64,000 nucleotides of DNA from NCBI GenBank assembly GCA_910588215.1, contig CAJUQJ010000002.1, positions 1-64,000 of the forward strand. The letters run 5' to 3'. How positions within the stretch are numbered: the stretch's first letter is position 1; every line of letters starts with the position of its first letter. Of this stretch, positions 44,195 through 53,336 are shown piece by piece. The notes under the pieces were generated by a model. That model was not told the DNA's origin. It searched no databases and saw nothing but the letters and a program-made list of their open reading frames with translations. The position numbers and the translations under genes are program-made. The DNA comes from an uncultured Lachnospiraceae bacterium (GTDB lineage Bacteria > Bacillota > Clostridia > Lachnospirales > Lachnospiraceae).

Positions 44195-45079
44195 CTACCC
44201 TCTTGGATGAGCCTTCGTATACACTTCCCGAATATGGCTATGATTCATGCTCGCATAGATCTGCGTCGTGGAGATATCCGAATGTCCCAGCATCTCCTGC
44301 ACACTGCGCAGATCGGCCCCATTCTCCACCAAATGCGCTGCAAAGGAATGCCGCAGCGTGTGCGGTGTGATATCTGCCTTGATATCTGCCTTCTTCGCAT
44401 AATATTTGATCAGCTTCCAGAACCCCTGTCTGCTCATGGGCTGCCCCGAACAATTCGCAAACAGCACATCCGAATCCTTGTTCTCCAGCATTGCTTCTCT
44501 TGTGCCGTCCAGATACCTGGCCAATGCATTCCTGGCCGCCGCCCCAAAAGGAATGATCCGTTCCTTACTGCGGTCTCTGCATAAGATCACTCCCATCTGC
44601 ATATTCACATCGGAATTCTTCAAGGTAATCAATTCCGTTACCCGAATACCCGTGGCATACAGAAGCTCCAGCATTGCTTTGTCCCGTATCTCCTTCGGCG
44701 TATCTCCTGAAGGTTGGTTAAGCAGTCGGATCACTTCCTCCGGCGACATGATCTCCGGAACTTTCTTCTCGATCTTCGGCGCTCTTAACTGTTCTGCTCT
44801 GTCTTCCTGTACCTTCCCCTCCTGCACCATAAAATGATAAAAAGCCTTAAGCGACGCTATATTCCTGGAAACAGTGGCAGCCGCAAATTTACTCTCTTCT
44901 AAGTAAGTGATATAATCATTCAGATCCTGTGACGAAATCTCGTCTATTTCATGAATTCCACGGGATTTCATAAATTTATGAACCTTATTCAAATCTCTTC
45001 TGTACGACATTTCAGTGTTTTCCGAAGTGTTTTTAACATTATGTAAATACGTTATAAACGATGTAATCTCTTTTTCCAT
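44195..45079 (-). CDS. xerD: XerD-like tyrosine recombinase
   Basis: A 294-residue recombinase of normal XerC/XerD length. The N-terminal core-binding domain covers about 1-90 and contains YLHNVKNTSENTEMSYRRDL. The catalytic set is ATGIRVTELITLK (Arg), HTLRHSFAAHLVENG (His, Arg), LGHSDISTTQIYASM (His, then the tyrosine nucleophile). It resolves chromosome dimers. It is close to spoIIM and a NUDIX gene, as xerD (ripX) is in Bacillus subtilis, which favours XerD over a phage integrase. Confidence 0.88.
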   Translation of the reverse strand: MEKEITSFITYLHNVKNTSENTEMSYRRDLNKVHKFMKSRGIHEIDEISSQDLNDYITYLEESKFAAATVSRNIASLKAFYHFMVQEGKVQEDRAEQLRAPKIEKKVPEIMSPEEVIRLLNQPSGDTPKEIRDKAMLELLYATGIRVTELITLKNSDVNMQMGVILCRDRSKERIIPFGAAARNALARYLDGTREAMLENKDSDVLFANCSGQPMSRQGFWKLIKYYAKKADIKADITPHTLRHSFAAHLVENGADLRSVQEMLGHSDISTTQIYASMNHSHIREVYTKAHPRG

Positions 45080-45286
45080 GTAACCGGAAACCCTTCCCCC
45101 AAATCGTCTTTATGTAAATCAAATAAGACGTCTGCTTATCATTATAAGCAGAATCTCAGAGAAAAGCAAATGAAAATTTCCCGGATTTTACGGGCTTTTC
45201 AGCCATTTAACAAACAAAACACAACATATCGTCAGCAAAGAAATTTATGTCTACTATATGTTGGTTGCATTAACGAAAAAATATTC

Positions 45287-45910
45287 TTAAAAAATTTTTA
45301 AAACATACTGTAGTATTTTCGGATTAACATAACTCTCCAAAACACATCCGAGTAAAACGACTGCAATTATGCCCGCTATTTGTATTCCCTTTTTCAGATA
45401 GCTCTGTTTGCCGTAACCGCCGTAATACTCCCGGCCCATACCGTGGGCATACAGCATTCGATTGACCCCGACTGCCCAGAGAAACAGCGCCACATATCCA
45501 GGAATCAAAATGATCCCCTGGGGAAAGATACCCGCCACCATCAGAAACAAGCCACGTATCCCGTATCGGATCACCGCTACTGACAAAAGACATCCCGCCG
45601 AAAGCCCCATGTAACAGACATAGGCACACACAATCGGCATACCGATCATGGTCGTGGCCAGAAGCCCCAACAGGCATACCGTAAACATCCGATGCTTTAA
45701 CACATAACCGAACAGGCCATTTCCATCCGGTATGCTGTTCTTCAGCCGCACGATCATATCCGTTCCCAGCAGACTACCCTCACCGATCCATGTGTCATAG
45801 CCCAAGTTGACGATCAAAATCCCCAAAAACAATCCGATGGTAAATAAATATACGATATAATAACTATTCTTCGCTACTGTTTGCTGCTGCACCGCTCTCC
45901 CACTCCCCAC
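45287..45910 (-). CDS. spoIIM: Stage II sporulation protein M-like membrane protein
   Basis: A 207-residue protein with about five membrane helices. It fits SpoIIM: an N-terminal helix YYIVYLFTIGLFLGILIVNLG, a loop, then TTMIGMPIVCAYVCYMGLSAG and GIFPQGIILIPGYVALFLWAV. SpoIIM helps peptidoglycan remodelling during engulfment. The start is GTG, either at 45910 or seven codons later, with GGGGAGTGGGAGAG between. Its position between xerD and a NUDIX gene matches the Bacillus order. Confidence 0.85.
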   Translation of the reverse strand: MGSGRAVQQQTVAKNSYYIVYLFTIGLFLGILIVNLGYDTWIGEGSLLGTDMIVRLKNSIPDGNGLFGYVLKHRMFTVCLLGLLATTMIGMPIVCAYVCYMGLSAGCLLSVAVIRYGIRGLFLMVAGIFPQGIILIPGYVALFLWAVGVNRMLYAHGMGREYYGGYGKQSYLKKGIQIAGIIAVVLLGCVLESYVNPKILQYVLKIF

Positions 45911-45978
45911 TGTTCATGCTTTCACATGCAGTATACTGACCTGCACATGTCAAATACCGCATGTCCTGTCTTTCAATC

Positions 45979-46073
45979 GTTAACGACACTGAAAATCCTA
46001 CATTCCATCCTGTACCAGCCTAAATGCTTTGGTACAAGATCCAAAGCAGAAATTTGTCAGGTCGTTTGCTATA
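45979..46073 (+). repeat. Structured dispersed element, copy A
   Basis: Starts GTTAACGACACT and ends CAGAAATTTGTCAGGTCGTT then TGCTATA. The ends are roughly complementary (AACGAC with GTCGTT). A central hairpin has stem strands CTTGTACCA-like (TGTACCA and TGGTACA) around CAGCCTAAATGCTT. The copy at 57474-57572 keeps the ends but has a different hairpin sequence. Confidence 0.7.
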
Positions 46074-46151
46074 CCTATGTATATGTGGACCGGTATGCTA
46101 TTCAGAACAAAGAAATTTATGATCAAGCATGAAAATCCCTCTGGCGGAATA

Positions 46152-46565
46152 TCAGAGCACCATCACCAGCGTCCCCGCTGAGATCAATGCAGCTCCGATC
46201 AAAGACTTAGTCGTAAAACTCTCATGCAAGAAAATGTATGCCAGCGCCAGCGTGATCACGACGCTCAGCTTATCGATCGGCACCACCCTGGATACCTCAC
46301 CTGTCTGCAGTGCTCTGTAGTAGCAAAGCCAGGACGCCCCTGTCGCCAAACCGGAAAGAATAAGGAACAGCCAGCTTTTCTTATCGATAGAAGTTATTCC
46401 GCTCTGTGCGTTCGTCAAAAAGACCATCCCCCAAGCCATGGCCAGAACCACCACTGTACGGATTGCCGTTGCCAGATTGGAATTCACCCCTTCTATACCT
46501 ACCTTGGCTAAAATAGAAGTTAATGCTGCAAAAACTGCAGACAATAAAGCGAATACAAGCCACAT
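46152..46565 (-). CDS. EamA-domain small membrane transporter
   Basis: A 137-residue protein with five predicted helices forming a single EamA (DMT superfamily) domain: LVFALLSAVFAALTSILAKV at the start, LFLILSGLATGASWLCYYRA in the middle and SLIGAALISAGTLVMVL at the end. Single-domain members probably work as dimers. The substrate is unknown. It starts six bases after the NUDIX stop and is likely cotranscribed with it. Confidence 0.88.
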   Translation of the reverse strand: MWLVFALLSAVFAALTSILAKVGIEGVNSNLATAIRTVVVLAMAWGMVFLTNAQSGITSIDKKSWLFLILSGLATGASWLCYYRALQTGEVSRVVPIDKLSVVITLALAYIFLHESFTTKSLIGAALISAGTLVMVL

Positions 46566-46570
46566 AGTTC

Positions 46571-47110
46571 TTATTTCCTTCTGTATTTGTTATAGTAGGC
46601 CAACAATGCGGAGATCGTCTTGCCGTCTTGAATCTTACAGTCGTAGATCAGCTGGATCAGTTCCTCAATATCATGACTCTCCACATTTAGGAACTCATCA
46701 TCATCCAGATGCTGATGCCCTTTCTTTAAATCCGTAGCCAAATAGACATCAATCTTCTCATTACAGAAAGCTACCGTCGTATACAATGAGATCAACAGTT
46801 CCATCTTGCCCGCCGTATAGCCAGTCTCCTCCTCCAGTTCTCTGGCCGCCGCAATCTCCGTAGGTTCATCCGCGCCGTTCAAGCCGCCTGCCGGAATCTC
46901 CAGCGTCTCTCTCTCCAGGGCGTTTCTGTACTGTCTTACCATCAACAGCCTGCCGTCATCCTTCACGGCCACAACAGCCGCCGCCCCTTTATGCTTAATG
47001 AAATCCCACTTTGCGGTCGTACCGTTGGGTATTTTCATAGTATCCTGATAATAGTCTATGATAACCCCCTTGTGTATCAGTTCCCTGTCAATCCGTTCAT
47101 AATTATCCAT
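46571..47110 (-). CDS. NUDIX hydrolase, ADP-ribose pyrophosphatase type
   Basis: A 179-residue NUDIX enzyme. The NUDIX box is GGLNGADEPTEIAAARELEEETGY, with the full GX5EX7REUXEEXG pattern visible around AARELEEETGY. VRQYRNALERETLEIPAG before it is typical of ADP-ribose pyrophosphatases (NudF). The start at 47110 is preceded by AAGGTG; the longer frame to 47155 lacks a site. NUDIX, spoIIM and xerD are neighbours in Bacillus as well. Confidence 0.9.
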   Translation of the reverse strand: MDNYERIDRELIHKGVIIDYYQDTMKIPNGTTAKWDFIKHKGAAAVVAVKDDGRLLMVRQYRNALERETLEIPAGGLNGADEPTEIAAARELEEETGYTAGKMELLISLYTTVAFCNEKIDVYLATDLKKGHQHLDDDEFLNVESHDIEELIQLIYDCKIQDGKTISALLAYYNKYRRK

Positions 47111-47379
47111 ACTCACCTTAACCTCCGCCAATCTGTTGATTTGTAGCACTCCCATGCCTGCCCCATGTCGGCCCCATATAACAAATAGTGCGTATCCGGC
47201 TATATCACGTAGAATGTTCCTGCGGATACAAAATAGATCTTCGACAGCTCGACAATGGATACGTCCGGAAAATCTGGTCTGATTTCCGAGAATGCAAGTT
47301 ATATCTCTATGCTGTATTGTAACACAAATTTGTTACAAAAATCAAAAACTATCTGCGCCGCAGTACGATAGAAGGTGTC

Positions 47380-47421
47380 AAAAGGTGGTACATCCCTGAT
47401 GATCGGGATCGTACCACCTTC
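47380..47421 (-). terminator. Terminator of the aminotransferase gene
   Basis: On the minus strand AAGGTGGTAC and GTACCACCTT pair perfectly, with a nested GATCCCGATC-type loop, followed by TTGAC. It begins about 22 bases after the stop. Confidence 0.75.
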
Positions 47422-47443
47422 TCGCAGAAAATCTATTCAAGTT

Positions 47444-48733
47444 TTACTCTGCCAACAATTTCTCCACACTTACAAGTTTCACGCAGAGTACAAATAACTC
47501 AGCCGCCGCTGTCAGTTCCTGCGCATTAGGGAAAGTAGGCGCAATACGGATATTACTGTCTTTCGGATCTTTGCCGTAAGGGAAAGTCGCGCCGGCGCCT
47601 GTCATCACAACGCCTGCCTCCTTACATTTCGCCACGATCGCCTTCGCACAGCCTTCCATCGCCTCAAAGGAAATAAAATAGCCTCCGCGCGGTCTGGTCC
47701 ATTCCCCGATTCCCAGATCGCCAAGTTCCCTGTCTAATATATCCAGCACTGCCTCAAACTTTGGCCGCAGGATCGCTGCATGTTTATTCATGTGTGCTTT
47801 TAATCCTTCTACATTCTTAAAATATCTCACATGGCGAAGTTGATTGATCTTGTCATAACCGATGGTCATGATCGACATAAACTTCTTCGTCTCCTCCACA
47901 TTCGCCTTGGAAGACGCAAAAGCCGCAATACCGGCACCGGAAAAGGTAACCTTAGACAAGGAACTGAATTCATAGACCATATCCAGATTTCCTGCTTTCT
48001 CACACTCGCTTAAAATCTCCAGAAGCTCATCCTTATCCTCATCATAAAGATCATGGATCGAATACGCATTGTCCCAGTAAATACGGAAGTCCGCTGCCGC
48101 CGGTCTAAGCGCCGCAAATCTTCTCACCGTCTCATCTGAATACGTGTATCCTTGCGGATTGGAATATTTCGGCACACACCAGATTCCTTTTACAGCAGGA
48201 TCCTCAGACACATACTTCTCCACCAGATCCATATCTGGTCCCTCCGAAGTCATAGGAATCGTGATCATTTCAATACCGAAAAGCTCTGTGATCGCAAAAT
48301 GTCTGTCATAGCCCGGTGCCGGACACAAGAACTTCACGCTGTCAAGCTTACACCAGGGTGTACTCCCCATCACGCCATGCGTAACACAGCGCGAGATTGT
48401 ATCATACATAATGGAAAGACTGGAATTACCATACACGATCACATTCTCTGCCGGTATGCCGCCCATCATATCACTCATCAGATGCCGCGCCTCCGAGATA
48501 CCGGTCATCAGGCCATAATTTCTCGTATCAACACCTTCCTCATTCCTCATATCCGTTTTAGAATTAAGGACATCCATGATATCCATCGTCATATCCAGCT
48601 GCTCCAGCCCCGGTTTCCCTCTGGACATATCTAATTTCAATCCTTTGCCTTTCGCATCCGCAAACTGCTTATCCAATTCTTCTTTTAACGAAAGAAGCTC
48701 TTCCCTGCTCATCTCTTTGTATGCCTTCATCAT
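47444..48733 (-). CDS. Class I aminotransferase (Asp_aminotransf/MocR-like type)
   Basis: A 429-residue PLP enzyme. It begins with MSREELLSLKEELDKQFADA, followed by the LDMSRGKPGLEQLD motif typical of the PF12897-type group. The PLP lysine lies in EFSSLSKVTFSGAGIAAFAS; the substrate arginine is likely in NIRIAPTFP. VPKYSNPQGYTYS and IYWDNAYSIHDLYD mark the cofactor pocket. The exact amino donor is unknown; aspartate or alanine are usual. The start at 48733 follows AAAGGA; the longer frame to 48862 crosses a 12-bp palindrome that looks regulatory. Confidence 0.9.
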   Translation of the reverse strand: MMKAYKEMSREELLSLKEELDKQFADAKGKGLKLDMSRGKPGLEQLDMTMDIMDVLNSKTDMRNEEGVDTRNYGLMTGISEARHLMSDMMGGIPAENVIVYGNSSLSIMYDTISRCVTHGVMGSTPWCKLDSVKFLCPAPGYDRHFAITELFGIEMITIPMTSEGPDMDLVEKYVSEDPAVKGIWCVPKYSNPQGYTYSDETVRRFAALRPAAADFRIYWDNAYSIHDLYDEDKDELLEILSECEKAGNLDMVYEFSSLSKVTFSGAGIAAFASSKANVEETKKFMSIMTIGYDKINQLRHVRYFKNVEGLKAHMNKHAAILRPKFEAVLDILDRELGDLGIGEWTRPRGGYFISFEAMEGCAKAIVAKCKEAGVVMTGAGATFPYGKDPKDSNIRIAPTFPNAQELTAAAELFVLCVKLVSVEKLLAE

Positions 48734-48851
48734 CCATCTATTCCTTTCTCTCAGCTTGTGAATCTGTAACCGCAAAGCGTAAATTCTCGTGTAAAAATGT
48801 ATCCACGCTATATCAACCGTGATATCCTTGTATTCATTTTCTATCTGGATA

Positions 48852-48863
48852 ATTGTATACAAT
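48852..48863. promoter_or_regulatory. Perfect 12-bp palindrome, possible operator
   Basis: ATTGTATACAAT lies about 120 bases upstream of the aminotransferase start. The TTGTATACAA core resembles operators of some GntR-family repressors. No such repressor gene is close by. Confidence 0.4.
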
Positions 48864-49120
48864 CATACACCGCTAAATATTCTACTACAATTTTTGCCAT
48901 TTCACAAGTATGTAGATAAGACAATTTTTTCCTCTAATTCTTTCTTTTTCTGTTCATAGTGTACAGAGAATATCACAATTCAAGGGGCTTGGACACTTTG
49001 CAGTGCCGAGTTCATATTGCGCAGCAATAAATTACGCATCCGTGCGCATATGGTTTTATTTCATAAGGAAGTTATTTACTTTGTCACTTCATAGTAACAA
49101 GGTCTTTCCTATATGATAAC

Positions 49121-49150
49121 AAAAAAACCCTGTAGATTTCTCTACAGGGC
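49121..49150 (-). terminator. Intrinsic terminator of rny
   Basis: On the minus strand CCCTGTAGA and TCTACAGGG pair around GAAA-type bases, followed by a run of seven T. It begins nine bases after the stop. Confidence 0.9.
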
Positions 49151-49158
49151 CTTTATCA

Positions 49159-50706
49159 CTATTTAGCGTAGTCAATGACACGGCTCTCGCGGATCACATT
49201 AATCTTAATCTGTCCAGGATATTCTAACTCAGACTCAATCTGCTTGGAAATATCCCTCGCGAGTAATACCATATCAGAATCATTAATCTGTTCTGGAACT
49301 ACCATAACACGAATCTCTCTACCTGCCTGAATAGCAAAAGATTTATCAACACCTTTGAAATTGTTTGTAATGTCTTCTAATTGTTTTAGTCTTGTTGTAT
49401 ATGTTTCTAATGTCTCTCTTCTCGCACCCGGCCTTGCCGCGGAAATAGTATCAGCAGCCTGTACAAGACACGCGATCAAAGTCTGCGCCTCCACATCTCC
49501 ATGATGAGACTCTACCGCATTGATCACCGTCGGGGATTCTTTGTACTTCCTGCAGAGTTCTACGCCCAATTGGATATGGGAACCCTCCATCTCATGATCC
49601 ACCGCCTTACCAATGTCATGCAGAAGGCCTGCACGTTTCGCCATTCTGACATCCAATCCCATCTCTGCCGCCAGCAGACCAGAAAGCTGTGCAACCTCGA
49701 TCGAATGCTTCAATGCGTTCTGACCGTAACTGGTCCTGAATTTCATCTTACCAAGTAATCTTACAAGTTCAGGATGGATACCATGCACGCCAACTTCCAG
49801 TGTTGCCGCTTCACCTTCCTCCTTGATCATTACTTCTACTTCCCTCTGCGCTTTCTCGACCATCTCTTCGATTCTGGCCGGATGAATACGTCCATCCACG
49901 ATCAACTTCTCGAGCGCAATTCTCGCCACTTCTCTACGGATCGGATCAAAGCCGGATAAGATGACTGCTTCCGGTGTATCATCAATGATCAGATCTACAC
50001 CTGTCATGGTCTCAAGAGTTCTGATATTACGTCCCTCTCTACCGATGATCCTACCCTTCATCTCATCATTTGGAAGCTGCACAACAGAAATCGTGGTCTC
50101 AGATACATGGTCGGCCGCACATTTCTGAATAGCTGTGACAACGTACTCTTTCGCTTTCTTATCTGCCTCTTCCTTCGCTCTGCTCTCCATCTCCTTGATC
50201 ATGACAGCAGTTTCGTGTTTCACTTCATCTTCAACAATTTTCAACAAATAATCTTTTGCCTGTTCGGAGGTTAACCCAGAGATTCGTTCCAGTTCCTGTA
50301 ATCTTTGTTCGTTCAGCTTAGAGATCTCTTCACGCTGTTTGGCCAGAGTTTCTTCTCTGTGCGCCAGGCTTGCTTCTTTCTTCTCGATAGCATCCGCCTT
50401 CTTATCGATGTTCTCTTCTTTCTGCTGTACACGACGCTCATATCTCTGCGCTTCCGCCCGACGTTCCTTGATTTCCTTGTCCAGTTCATTCTTGGTACGA
50501 ATGGACTCTTCCTTGACTTCGAGCAGGGATTCGCGCTTCTTCGTCTCAGCTGTCTTGAGAGCTTCATCAATAATCTCCCTGGCTTTCTCGTCCGCATTAC
50601 CAATCTTGGCTTCCACAACCTTCTTACGATAATTAATGGCTGCCAGAGCGGATACTGGAACAGCGATCACCAGCGTGATGAGTATTGCTATCACAACATC
50701 CCACAT
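49159..50706 (-). CDS. rny: Ribonuclease Y
   Basis: A 515-residue membrane-anchored endoribonuclease that starts mRNA decay in Firmicutes. It has an N-terminal membrane helix (DVVIAILITLVIAVPVSALAA), a long charged coiled coil (about 30-200), a KH domain (MKGRIIGREGRNIRTLE) and an HD domain with LLHDIGKAVDHEMEGSH and a later VESHHGDVEA. All metal ligands are present. AAGGAGG precedes the ATG. It is downstream of recA and recX. Confidence 0.97.
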   Translation of the reverse strand: MWDVVIAILITLVIAVPVSALAAINYRKKVVEAKIGNADEKAREIIDEALKTAETKKRESLLEVKEESIRTKNELDKEIKERRAEAQRYERRVQQKEENIDKKADAIEKKEASLAHREETLAKQREEISKLNEQRLQELERISGLTSEQAKDYLLKIVEDEVKHETAVMIKEMESRAKEEADKKAKEYVVTAIQKCAADHVSETTISVVQLPNDEMKGRIIGREGRNIRTLETMTGVDLIIDDTPEAVILSGFDPIRREVARIALEKLIVDGRIHPARIEEMVEKAQREVEVMIKEEGEAATLEVGVHGIHPELVRLLGKMKFRTSYGQNALKHSIEVAQLSGLLAAEMGLDVRMAKRAGLLHDIGKAVDHEMEGSHIQLGVELCRKYKESPTVINAVESHHGDVEAQTLIACLVQAADTISAARPGARRETLETYTTRLKQLEDITNNFKGVDKSFAIQAGREIRVMVVPEQINDSDMVLLARDISKQIESELEYPGQIKINVIRESRVIDYAK

Positions 50707-50975
50707 TACAGGAGCACCTCCTTATTTAGTTTTCATTGTACATAATCTATTGTAGAATGTCTCATCTGCACAAAAACTGATGGTAAACAACATTCTATAA
50801 TTAGCAAAATTACAACACTTAAATTCTATACTGTATTTGATGTTATGTCAAGCAGTCTTTTATAATACTAATGTCGTTTCCATTCCATTCACGATCAAAT
50901 TCAGTGCTCCAGTACAACGAAAATTAACATGCTCTTACAAAAAGCACAGCCGCTACGCATTCGCACAAGTGAAAA

Positions 50976-51584
50976 TCATTGCGTAAGCTCCCGCGCGATC
51001 GCATCGGCATGAAATCCCCGGCGATACAGGAAGCCGTACATTCTCTGTTGTTCCTGCCTGGTAGCTTTCTCCGCACAATATTGCTTCTTGCTTAACAGTT
51101 CACGGATCATAGCCGCTTCATCCTGCTCAACGCCGAGTTCATCCAGTTCCTCAAATGCCTGGCGAATCAGATCACGGCCGATTCCCTTCCGCATCAGATC
51201 CATCTCCATCCTTCCCCGGCTTCTGCTGTCTATATGATATTCTATAAAATCTTTCGCATAACGAAGATCATCAAGATAGCCATAGGATTCCACATAGGCT
51301 ATGGCCGCTTCGATGCACTCCTGCGGATACTCTCCCTGGAGCAACTTGTCCTCCAGCTGTTTCCTTGTATAATCTCTGGACTGAAGTAGATTCATACAGC
51401 GCAGCTTCGCGCGCTTTGGCAACACCTCTTCCGTAATCTCCCGATAATGATCCGGAGGAAATTCCTGTCCCTCTTTCAAGTGAAACTTACGCAGTTCGCC
51501 CTTGTATAATGCAAAGGCGAACTGTCCGTCAATATAGATCCGGCAGCGTGACTTTGATGCCTCAGATATTTGTGTTATGATCAC
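50976..51584 (-). CDS. recX: RecX regulatory protein
   Basis: A 202-residue helical protein that binds and modulates RecA filaments. The RecX repeats are visible: LLQSRDYTRKQLEDKLLQ, then AIAYVESYGYLDDLRYAKDF, SRGRMEMDLMRKGIGRDLI and a C-terminal MYGFLYRRGFHADAI. It starts at GTG after GGGAGAG. It lies 54 bases downstream of recA, the common Firmicute arrangement. Confidence 0.92.
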   Translation of the reverse strand: MIITQISEASKSRCRIYIDGQFAFALYKGELRKFHLKEGQEFPPDHYREITEEVLPKRAKLRCMNLLQSRDYTRKQLEDKLLQGEYPQECIEAAIAYVESYGYLDDLRYAKDFIEYHIDSRSRGRMEMDLMRKGIGRDLIRQAFEELDELGVEQDEAAMIRELLSKKQYCAEKATRQEQQRMYGFLYRRGFHADAIARELTQ

Positions 51585-51638
51585 GTTTCTCTCTCCCTGT
51601 CAATATTAATAGACTCCGGAAACTTCTTTCTGCCCGAA

Positions 51639-52718
51639 CTATTTAGCTGCTTTCGTCTTCTCCTTCTCCGCTTTCTTGTCTGCCTCAGGCGCTGTCTCTG
51701 CTCCTGTTCCATCGTCCTGCCCTGTCTCCAGATTGAACAATTCTCTCACTTTACGCTCTATCTCCAAGCATACCACCGGATTGTCTCGCAGATACTGCTT
51801 CGCATTCTCTCTGCCCTGTCCGATCTTGTTGCCGTCATAAGCGTACCACGCACCGCTCTTATTGACAATATTGTTCTCTGCCGCCAAATCCAGTATATCT
51901 CCCACCATGGAGATACCTTCTCCGAACATGATGTCGAACTCCGCTTCCTTGAACGGCGGTGCAATCTTATTCTTAACAACCTTCACTCGTGTTCTGTTAC
52001 CAATCACTTCTCCGCCCTGCTTCAGTGACTCGATCCTTCTGACATCCAAACGAACGGAAGAATAAAATTTGAGTGCGCGTCCGCCGGTGGTAGTCTCCGG
52101 ATTGCCAAACATCACCCCCACCTTCTCACGCAGCTGGTTGATAAAGATCACCGTACAGTTGGATTTACTGATGACCGCTGTCAGCTTCCGCAACGCCTGT
52201 GACATCAAGCGCGCCTGCAGCCCCACATGGCTGTCTCCCATGTCACCATCAATTTCCGCCTTCGGGACAAGCGCAGCAACAGAGTCCACTACAATAATAT
52301 CTACCGCGCCGGAACGCACCATAGTCTCCGTGATCTCCAAAGCCTGTTCTCCACAGTCTGGCTGGGATATATAAAGATTATCGATGTCCACTCCAATATT
52401 CTTCGCATAGACCGGGTCAAGCGCGTGCTCCGCATCGATAAACCCTGCAATACCGCCCCGTTTCTGTACTTCTGCGATCATATGTAGAGTAACGGTAGTC
52501 TTACCACTGGATTCCGGTCCATAAATCTCAACAATCCTGCCCTTGGGGATTCCGCCTAGCCCCAAAGCCAGATCCAGGCTTAAAGAACCTGTAGGGATCG
52601 TCTCCACGTTCATCTGTACGGAAGGGTCGCCCAGCTTCATCACGGCGCCCTTACCGAACTGCTTCTCTATCTGTACCAAAGCCGCATCCAATGCTTTCAA
52701 TCTGTCTTCTCTTTCCAT
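51639..52718 (-). CDS. recA: RecA recombinase
   Basis: A 359-residue RecA of normal length. It has the Walker A site EIYGPESSGKTTVTL, the Walker B region IIVVDSVAALVPKAEIDGDM, the loop 2 DNA site near INQLREKVGVMFGNPETTTGG, and a charged Glu/Lys-rich C-terminal tail. It drives homologous repair and LexA self-cleavage. AAAAGGAG precedes the ATG at 52718; the longer frame to 52745 has none. The promoter carries LexA-like boxes, and recX and rny follow. Confidence 0.98.
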   Translation of the reverse strand: MEREDRLKALDAALVQIEKQFGKGAVMKLGDPSVQMNVETIPTGSLSLDLALGLGGIPKGRIVEIYGPESSGKTTVTLHMIAEVQKRGGIAGFIDAEHALDPVYAKNIGVDIDNLYISQPDCGEQALEITETMVRSGAVDIIVVDSVAALVPKAEIDGDMGDSHVGLQARLMSQALRKLTAVISKSNCTVIFINQLREKVGVMFGNPETTTGGRALKFYSSVRLDVRRIESLKQGGEVIGNRTRVKVVKNKIAPPFKEAEFDIMFGEGISMVGDILDLAAENNIVNKSGAWYAYDGNKIGQGRENAKQYLRDNPVVCLEIERKVRELFNLETGQDDGTGAETAPEADKKAEKEKTKAAK

Positions 52719-52739
52719 GTTCTGTGCTCCTTTTCTGTA

Positions 52740-52751
52740 GAACATCCGTTC
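52740..52751. promoter_or_regulatory. LexA-like box near the recA start
   Basis: GAACATCCGTTC on the plus strand reads GAAC-GGAT-GTTC on the minus strand and fits the Firmicute consensus GAAC-RNRY-GTTC. It lies about 20 bases before the recA ATG, behind the promoter. Confidence 0.65.
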
Positions 52752-52766
52752 TTATTTCCTCTTAGT

Positions 52767-52795
52767 AGGATAAAACAGATGTTCGATTTTGTCAA
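52767..52795 (-). promoter_or_regulatory. recA promoter with LexA-like box in the spacer
   Basis: On the minus strand TTGACA (52790-52795), 17 bases, TATCCT (52767-52772). The spacer contains a second LexA-like site, AAAC-AGAT-GTTC on the plus strand (52773-52784), one mismatch from consensus. LexA bound here would block polymerase until DNA damage. Confidence 0.7.
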
Positions 52796-53060
52796 TATGA
52801 TTTTCGCTCTATTGTAGATACCAAGCAATATTCCCGGAAAATCTACATGCAGGCATGCAATAAGGTTCTCTCAAGCCGCCCTGCATAACAACACTTTATC
52901 ATTTTATAAGTCCTATAAATGACACTTCAACCCTCCTTCCTCAATAAATTTGAAATAATGGAAATCATGGCGAAATGCCTGATGTGCATGACAGAAATCC
53001 ATTTCTTCAGATGAATATAGTTTAACAAAAAAAAATAAAATGCGCAATGACCCTTACGCA

Positions 53061-53163
53061 CATTCCAAGTCGCTTTCAGTGAGGGACGATTTTTGCGAAG
53101 CAAAATTCTAAATATCACCCCGATGCGTTACAGTTTGTGGCCGGTTAGGCCGTGAACTGTAAC
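53061..53163 (+). repeat. MITE-like element, rearranged copy
   Basis: The last 40 bases carry the terminal arm GTTACAGTTTGTGG...CCGTGAACTGTAAC, as in 56741-56961. The first part, ATTCCAAGTCGCTTTCAGTG, is the inner loop of the element but in the opposite orientation relative to that arm. The piece between is unrelated. Confidence 0.65.
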
Positions 53164-53336
53164 GTAATGCTAACTTACCGACATTGATGATTGAACTGTT
53201 ACTATCATTTTCTTCCTGTCTGCTGTATAATGATAGTAGCTACAAATTTCTGTCTGAAATAGCAAGATCGAAGCTGCACAGCATGACCAAGAGTTCAATG
53301 CAACCTACGACCAATCACACTTGAGGGGGATTTCCT

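Larger units (their letters stand above)
48734..49158. other. Gap between aminotransferase and rny
   Basis: About 425 bases. It contains the palindrome ATTGTATACAAT (48852-48863), an AT-rich stretch, and the rny terminator at the right edge. No gene is supported. Confidence 0.5.

Noticed and set aside
44195..45079. Second mobile-element integrase
   Set aside because: Length, motif spacing and the spoIIM/NUDIX neighbourhood fit the housekeeping XerD.
52927..53118. 63-codon minus-strand frame between recA and the MFS gene
   Set aside because: It overlaps a repeat copy and has no start signal.
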